This document shows positions 59,160 through 64,000 of a DNA stretch of 64,000 bases, piece by piece (positions within the stretch are counted from its first letter, which is position 1; every line of letters begins with the position of its first letter). The notes under the pieces were generated by a model. It saw nothing but the letters and a program-made list of their open reading frames with translations, ran no database searches and had not been told where the DNA came from. This DNA comes from Amycolatopsis xylanica (GTDB taxonomy: Bacteria > Actinomycetota > Actinomycetes > Mycobacteriales > Pseudonocardiaceae): the NCBI RefSeq assembly GCF_900107045.1, contig NZ_FNON01000006.1, forward strand, positions 124,001 through 188,000, written 5' to 3'. Position numbers and translations under genes: made by a program.

Positions 59160-59972
59160 TTAGGCGAGGTCGCGCCGCGAGACGCGGTAGCCGGCGAAGC
59201 CGAGCAGCCCGATCCATACGAGGAGCGAGACGATCGACGGCACCGGGCCGTCGATCGCCGACAACGTGGCGAGCGACGCCGCCGGTGTCGACGGGTCGAA
59301 CCAGGCGAAGACCTTCGGCGCGAGGCCGGAGATGGTCAGCATCGCGGGCACGGTCGCGAAGTAGATGGCGAGCGCGCCCGCCGCGTTCGGGACCAGCATG
59401 GCGACCGTCAGCGCCACGAGCATGGTCAGCAGCGACCCGAGGAAGCACACCCCGATCACCCAGCCGATGCGGTAGCTCAGCAGGTAGACCACGCCGGAGT
59501 TGGCCGCGGCGACCGGCGAGAGGGTGAGCGTGAGCACGGTCTGCAAGATCGCGCAGAACATCCAGAGCAGGAACACGACCGTGGCCTGCGCCAGGAAGTA
59601 GCGCCCGCGTGACGGCTGCGCGAGCAGCGTCGGCTGGGCCGCGCGGTGCTGCCATTCGCCCGCGATCAGCTTGATCAGCGCCGCGTGGATGATCACGTGC
59701 CCGATCCGCAGCAGGTAGAACGTCGGCGTGATCTGGTCGCTCGCCGAGGCCATCGACGACGCGCTGTCCAAGCTGAGGAACAGCAGCACGTTCGCGCCGA
59801 TCACCACCAGCGGGCCGACGATCAGCAGGATCCGGTCGGACAGGGTGCCGCTGAGCTTGCGGAACTCCACCAGCACGAGCTTCGCGAACGGCGTGCGCTG
59901 CATCGCGCGCGGGAAGCTCATCGGTGGCTGCGGCGGCGCCATGGCAGCCGGGTGATAGCCGGGCGCGGTCAT
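59160..59972 (-). CDS. ABC transporter permease (ABC-2 type)
   Basis: 270 residues with six predicted membrane helices and an N-terminal cytoplasmic Pro-rich stretch. The pattern (EFRKLSGTLSDRILL, then alternating helices) is that of ABC-2 permeases paired with CcmA/DrrA-like ATPases. The start overlaps the ATPase stop (ATGA). Substrate unknown. Confidence 0.85.
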   Translation of the reverse strand: MTAPGYHPAAMAPPQPPMSFPRAMQRTPFAKLVLVEFRKLSGTLSDRILLIVGPLVVIGANVLLFLSLDSASSMASASDQITPTFYLLRIGHVIIHAALIKLIAGEWQHRAAQPTLLAQPSRGRYFLAQATVVFLLWMFCAILQTVLTLTLSPVAAANSGVVYLLSYRIGWVIGVCFLGSLLTMLVALTVAMLVPNAAGALAIYFATVPAMLTISGLAPKVFAWFDPSTPAASLATLSAIDGPVPSIVSLLVWIGLLGFAGYRVSRRDLA

Positions 59973-60847
59973 CGGTGGTTGCTCCCGGAAAGTCGGAAGA
60001 AGAGCTCTTCGAGGTTCTGCTGGTGGTCGGTGATGCCGTGCACCTGGACGCCCGCCTTGAACGCGATGTCCGACACGACCTGGCTCGGCGCGTCGGCCAG
60101 TATCTGCCCGTCCGGGCTCGGCTGGATGCGGATGCCCGCACGCTGCAGCGCGCCCGCGAGCGCCGCCATGTCGGGGCCGCGCACGAGTGAGCGATGCGAC
60201 GAGAGCAGCTCGCGGATCGGGCCGTCCGCGACGATCCGGCCGTTGCCGATCATCACGATCCGGTCGGCCGTCTGGTCCACTTCGGACAGCACGTGGCTGG
60301 ACAGCAGCACCGTGCCACCGCGGGCGGCGTGGCCGCGCAGCAGCTCACGCACGGCCCTGATGCCGACCGGGTCGAGGCCGTTGATCGGCTCGTCGAGCAT
60401 CAGCACCGGCGGGTTCGCCATCAGCGCGTGCGCCAGCCCGAGCCGCTGCCGCATGCCCAGGCTGTACTGCCCGATCTTCTTGCCGCCCGCGTCACCGAGC
60501 CCGACCTGCCCGAGCACCTCGTCGACGCGGCCGGTGGGCACGCCCATCAGCAGCGCCGCGTTGCGCAGGTGGGAGCCGCCGGTGCGGCCGGGGTGGACGG
60601 CGGTCGCGTCCAGCAGCACGCCGGCGATGTGCGCGGGGTTCGGCCAGTCCCGGAACGCCTTCCCGGCGATCTGGCTGCCACCGCGCGTCGGCGGGGTCAG
60701 CCCGGTGATCATCCGCAGGGTCGTCGACTTGCCCGCGCCGTTGGGCCCGAGAAACGCCGTGACGGTGCCCGGCTGCAGGTCGAACGACACGTTGTCGACC
60801 ACCGTCCGGCCCGAATAGACCTTCGTCAGGCCACGCACACTCAGCAC
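59969..60847 (-). CDS. ABC transporter ATP-binding protein (CcmA/DrrA-like)
   Basis: 292 residues. Walker A LGPNGAGKST, Q-loop near TPPTRGG, signature YSLGMRQRLGLAHAL, Walker B PVLMLDEPINGLDP and switch His in LLSSHVLSEV. C-terminal extension as in drug or antibiotic exporter ATPases. It forms an exporter with the downstream permease. GTG at 60847 without a strong ribosome-binding site. It contains a near copy of the GTCCA-N3-TGGAC motif (60275). Confidence 0.92.
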   Translation of the reverse strand: MLSVRGLTKVYSGRTVVDNVSFDLQPGTVTAFLGPNGAGKSTTLRMITGLTPPTRGGSQIAGKAFRDWPNPAHIAGVLLDATAVHPGRTGGSHLRNAALLMGVPTGRVDEVLGQVGLGDAGGKKIGQYSLGMRQRLGLAHALMANPPVLMLDEPINGLDPVGIRAVRELLRGHAARGGTVLLSSHVLSEVDQTADRIVMIGNGRIVADGPIRELLSSHRSLVRGPDMAALAGALQRAGIRIQPSPDGQILADAPSQVVSDIAFKAGVQVHGITDHQQNLEELFFRLSGSNHR

Positions 60848-60935
60848 ACGGCGGATCGTAACGACGATCGCTGTCCGAACGCTGCCGAAACGCGAAGATC
60901 CATACTGCCGGGGGTCCGCCGCCCCGCCGTGGCAT

Positions 60936-60988
60936 CACACGAAAGCCCCGTTCGTCACGCTCAAGGTGACAAACGGGGCTTTTGTGTG
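60936..60988. repeat. Family B hairpin
   Basis: Arms CACACGAAAGCCCCGTT (60936-60952) and AACGGGGCTTTTGTGTG (60972-60988), one mismatch, with the same CGCTCA-GGTGAC loop word as in the copy at 21668. Confidence 0.88.
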
Positions 60989-61011
60989 GTGGTGCCCGGG
61001 GGTCGTGAGCG

Positions 61012-61520
61012 TTGCGGGCGGTTAGAACGAACCGGTACTCGACGACCTACCCGAGACGTTGCCTTGGCCGGCGCGTACGGACGGGGCGTTTGTCACGCTC
61101 AGCGGAACGAAAGTGGCTTATGTGTGCTGGTTAAGGCGTTGAACGCCTATTTCCCGCTCACCCGGCCGCGGTCTGGGTGACAAGGGCGGCCCTTGTCACC
61201 CAGAGCGTGACAAGGGTCCCCCTTGTCACGTGCCACGGCGGACGAGTTCGAGCGAGTGGAAGAATTTCTGCACTCAACGGAGCAAACCTTCCACTCGCGC
61301 GAGACTCGGGCGGTAGGTAGCCAAGTACCCGTCCGCTACCCCCGCCCGCAGCGCTCACGACCTCTGACCTGGCGAAACGTCGGCCGAGTCTGGAGCGCGG
61401 AGCGGGCGAGGGGAGCCCCTGCTGCGTCTGACGCAGCAAACCTTCCACTCGCGCCGCCCGCCGACGCGGAGCCGCAGCCGTGTCGGCGGGCGGCCGGAAC
61501 CTGCCCGCAACGCTCACGAG
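61012..61520. repeat. Composite non-coding hairpin island 4 (degraded homologue of island 1)
   Basis: No gene is visible. A family A left end (61012-61036, TCGTGAGCG...GGTTAGAAC) is followed by a B-like segment (61081-61116), a short GGCGTTGAACGCC hairpin (61135-61147), a C hairpin (61173-61203, perfect 15-base arms), a D hairpin (61252-61298), GTAGGTAGCCAAGTACCCGTC (matching the right end of island 1), an A right end (CGCTCACGACC, 61352-61362), a second D (61406-61452) and a final A right end (61504-61520). The B, C, D order equals island 1. Confidence 0.8.
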
Positions 61521-61778
61521 CCCGGCGTCAACGGGGGGTCCATCCTTCTCGTGAGCTGCGCAAGCACCGCCTGCTGGGACCCGCCGAACCCCTGGTCACG
61601 CAGAGCGAACTCCGGTAAGACGCTGAGCCAACCGGTCGGATGGAGGCGTGGCATCTTGACTGGAACGCCCGCTGGGTTCACGCTTACTGACAACAGCGAG
61701 CCCTTGCGGGAGGGACGAGCTGCGGAGGCATACCTGAAGACGACACGGACAAGGCTGGGCCCCATCGGGAGCGCCCCC
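61521..61778. other. Upstream region of rpoB, no gene
   Basis: No convincing gene; a 99-codon open frame (61551-61850) has no ribosome-binding site and spans the rpoB promoter, so it is rejected. Confidence 0.6.
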
Positions 61779-61807
61779 TGGACAGAGTGCGTCTTACGGG
61801 CTAGACT
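61779..61807 (+). promoter_or_regulatory. Probable rpoB promoter P1
   Basis: TGGACA (61779-61784) and TAGACT (61802-61807), 17 bases apart, close to sigma-70 consensus. The transcript would have a leader of about 130 bases including GCTTCTTTGCGCTGCCCT. Confidence 0.65.
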
Positions 61808-61875
61808 GCTTCTTTGCGCTGCCCTCTTTCAGGCTGCCCGGAGCCGGTAGTTAGAGTAGTGGGCACACGGCACCC

Positions 61876-61905
61876 TTGACAGTCCGTTATAGCTGTTGCT
61901 ATCGC
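61876..61905 (+). promoter_or_regulatory. Possible rpoB promoter P2
   Basis: A perfect TTGACA (61876-61881) and TATCGC (61900-61905) with 18-base spacing, about 38 bases before the start codon. The -10 is weak. Confidence 0.45.
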
Positions 61906-61943
61906 GGCTGCTCACCGCACATTTGTCCCCGGAAGGACGCATC

Positions 61944-64000
61944 TTGGCAGTCTCTCCCGCGAACCAGGCCACTGCTGCGACCACCACGGCTACGGCGTCA
62001 ACGGGAATTCCAGGAGCACCCAAGCGGGTCTCGTTCGCGAAGATCCGCGAGCCCCTGAGCACCCCCAACCTGCTTGACGTGCAGATCCGTTCATTCGAAT
62101 GGTTCACCGGCGACGAGGCGTGGTTCGAACGCCGCGTCGAGGAAGGTGAAGAGAACCCCGTCGGCGGTCTCGAAGAAGTCCTCAACGAGATCTCCCCGAT
62201 CGAGGACTTCTCCGGTTCCATGTCCCTGTCCTTCTCCGACCCGCGCTTCGACGAGGTCAAGGCCTCCGTCGAGGAGTGCAAGGACAAGGACATGACGTAC
62301 GCGGCACCGCTGTTCGTCACCGCCGAGTTCGTGAACAACAACACTGGCGAGATCAAGAGCCAGACGGTCTTCATGGGTGACTTCCCGGTGATGACCGACA
62401 AGGGCACCTTCGTGATCAACGGCACCGAGCGTGTCGTCGTCTCGCAGCTGGTTCGCTCGCCCGGTGTGTACTTCGACACCGCCGTCGACAAGACGACCGA
62501 CAAGGACGTCTTCTCCGTCAAGGTGATCCCGAGCCGGGGTGCCTGGCTCGAGTTCGACGTCGACAAGCGCGACACCGTCGGTGTCCGTATCGACCGCAAG
62601 CGCCGCCAGCCGGTCACCGTGCTGCTGAAGGCGCTGGGCTGGACGACCGAGGCGATCCGTGAGCGCTTCTCCTTCTCGGAGACGCTGATGGCCACCCTCG
62701 AGAAGGACCACACCGCCGGCACCGACGAGGCGCTGCTCGACATCTACCGCAAGCTGCGTCCGGGCGAACCCCCCACCAAGGAGAGCGCGCAGACCCTCCT
62801 GGAGAACCTGTTCTTCAAGACCAAGCGCTACGACCTCGCGAAGGTCGGCCGGTACAAGGTCAACAAGAAGCTGGGCCAGGTCAGCCCGTACGACACGGGC
62901 ACGCTGACCGAAGAGGACATCGTCACCACCATCGAGTACCTGGTCCGGCTGCACGCCGGCGAGGACAAGATGACGATCAACGGCCAGGAGATCCCGGTCG
63001 AGGTCGACGACATCGACCACTTCGGCAACCGCCGCCTGCGCACCGTCGGCGAGCTGATCCAGAACCAGATCCGGGTCGGCCTGTCCCGCATGGAGCGCGT
63101 CGTGCGTGAGCGCATGACGACCCAGGACGTCGAGGCGATCACGCCGCAGACGCTGATCAACATCCGTCCCGTCGTGGCCGCGATCAAGGAGTTCTTCGGA
63201 ACCTCCCAGCTGTCGCAGTTCATGGACCAGAACAACCCGCTGTCGGGCCTGACCCACAAGCGCCGCCTCTCGGCGCTCGGCCCCGGTGGTCTGTCCCGTG
63301 AGCGCGCCGGCATGGAGGTCCGTGACGTCCACCCGTCGCACTACGGCCGCATGTGCCCGATCGAGACCCCGGAAGGCCCGAACATCGGCCTGATCGGCTC
63401 GCTCTGCTCCTACGCGCGGGTCAACCCGTTCGGCTTCATCGAGACCCCGTACCGCAAGGTCGTCGACGGCCAGGTCACCGACCAGGTCGACTACCTCACC
63501 GCGGACGAGGAAGACCGCTTCGTGAAGGCGCAGGCCAACGCGCCGATCACCGACGACGGTCACTTCGTCGAGCCCCGCGTGCTCGTCCGTAAGAAGGGCG
63601 GCGAGGTCGAGCTGATCGACCCGATGGACGTGGACTACATGGACGTCTCGCCGCGCCAGATGGTGTCGGTCGCGACGGCGATGATCCCGTTCCTCGAGCA
63701 CGACGACGCGAACCGCGCGCTGATGGGCGCGAACATGCAGCGCCAGGCCGTGCCCCTGCTGCGCAACCAGGCGCCGCTGGTCGGCACCGGCGTGGAGCTC
63801 CGCGCCGCGGTCGACGCCGGTGACGTGCTGGTCGCCGAGCAGGCCGGTGTGGTGGAGGAGCTCTCCGCCGACCTCGTGACGATCATGCACGACGACGGCA
63901 CCCGGAAGAGCTACGGACTGTACAAGTTCCGCCGCTCCAACCACGGCACCTGCTTCAACCACCGCCCGATCGTCAGCGAGGGCGACCGGGTCGAGCAGGG
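61944..64000 (+). CDS. rpoB: DNA-directed RNA polymerase subunit beta (3' end outside window)
   Basis: 685 codons are present and the gene continues past the right edge. Start TTG at 61944, behind GGAAGGA with six-base spacing. The rifampicin pocket (63198-63286) reads GTSQLSQFMDQNNPLSGLTH and KRRLSALGPGGLSRERAG: the usual Asp (63225), His (63255) and Ser (63270) residues of sensitive enzymes are all present, so no self-resistance substitution is visible in the core cluster. The following PSHYGRMCPIETPEG and the beginning of the second half are canonical. rpoC should follow. A 623-codon open frame on the other strand is a shadow. Confidence 0.98.
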   Translation, partial: MAVSPANQATAATTTATASTGIPGAPKRVSFAKIREPLSTPNLLDVQIRSFEWFTGDEAWFERRVEEGEENPVGGLEEVLNEISPIEDFSGSMSLSFSDPRFDEVKASVEECKDKDMTYAAPLFVTAEFVNNNTGEIKSQTVFMGDFPVMTDKGTFVINGTERVVVSQLVRSPGVYFDTAVDKTTDKDVFSVKVIPSRGAWLEFDVDKRDTVGVRIDRKRRQPVTVLLKALGWTTEAIRERFSFSETLMATLEKDHTAGTDEALLDIYRKLRPGEPPTKESAQTLLENLFFKTKRYDLAKVGRYKVNKKLGQVSPYDTGTLTEEDIVTTIEYLVRLHAGEDKMTINGQEIPVEVDDIDHFGNRRLRTVGELIQNQIRVGLSRMERVVRERMTTQDVEAITPQTLINIRPVVAAIKEFFGTSQLSQFMDQNNPLSGLTHKRRLSALGPGGLSRERAGMEVRDVHPSHYGRMCPIETPEGPNIGLIGSLCSYARVNPFGFIETPYRKVVDGQVTDQVDYLTADEEDRFVKAQANAPITDDGHFVEPRVLVRKKGGEVELIDPMDVDYMDVSPRQMVSVATAMIPFLEHDDANRALMGANMQRQAVPLLRNQAPLVGTGVELRAAVDAGDVLVAEQAGVVEELSADLVTIMHDDGTRKSYGLYKFRRSNHGTCFNHRPIVSEGDRVEQ

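Noticed and set aside
60936..61520. Insertion sequence remnant with transposase
   Set aside because: No reading frame resembling a transposase or DDE/HUH motif in the island.
61551..61850. 99-codon open frame before rpoB
   Set aside because: No ribosome-binding site, atypical codon use, and it overlaps the best rpoB promoter.
62091..63962. 623-codon open frame opposite rpoB
   Set aside because: Shadow; rpoB is unambiguous.

Overview
The window is high-GC actinobacterial chromosome, most probably Amycolatopsis or a close Pseudonocardiaceae relative. Codon use is strongly GC3-biased with frequent GTG/TTG starts. The right half has the actinobacterial gene order tRNA-Thr, tRNA-Met, rpmG, hadA, hadB, tRNA-Trp, secE, nusG, rplK, rplA, rplJ, rplL, mceG, rpoB. 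hadC is absent, which fits a lineage without mycolic acids. The genus is inferred from gene order and the RpoB N-terminus; no database search was possible.

Left part (1-32 kb), accessory and housekeeping genes. It opens with the N-terminal 855 codons of a large secreted protein that runs off the left edge. A sugar-nucleotide operon on the minus strand follows (Gfo/Idh/MocA dehydrogenase, SDR epimerase, and a metallo-beta-lactamase/Rieske hydroxylase resembling NamH). Next come secreted DUF11 and YVTN-propeller proteins, a BtrH-like protein, HtpX, an aquaporin-family channel, two luciferase-like flavin monooxygenases and RfbA. Three small regulator/target modules have visible operators: TetR with an alpha/beta hydrolase, HxlR with a PNPOx-fold protein, and TetR with an ABC-F ATPase. 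Then follow lipoproteins, YajQ, tRNA-Tyr, a two-component system, DedA, Lon with a HAIR-like heat-shock operator, a DUF574 methyltransferase and a GNAT enzyme.

Middle (32-44 kb), gene-expression core. A membrane GAF-GGDEF-EAL protein is followed by tRNA-Thr, tRNA-Met, rpmG, hadAB, tRNA-Trp, secE, nusG, rplKA and rplJL. rplJL is preceded by a probable L10 autoregulatory leader with an attenuator. Lipase and hydrolase genes are interspersed.

Right part (44-57 kb), a complete mce lipid-import operon: mceG(mkl), yrbEA, yrbEB, mceA-F and two Mce-associated proteins. Most of its genes overlap by ATGA or TGATG, and it lies exactly between rplL and rpoB. After it come a SEC-C protein, a small hypothetical protein, a DUF3558-like lipoprotein, a two-gene ABC exporter, and the first two thirds of an rpoB coding for a rifampicin-sensitive-type pocket.

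The least explained signals are non-coding. (1) Intergenic islands at 21.6-22.0, 57.3-57.6, 58.9-59.2 and 60.9-61.5 kb, built from several families of long near-perfect hairpins; two islands share the same nested module order. (2) A 13-bp palindrome, GTCCA-N3-TGGAC, that recurs inside coding sequence far above chance and forces unusual codons. (3) Convergent gene pairs that end in each other's stop codons.
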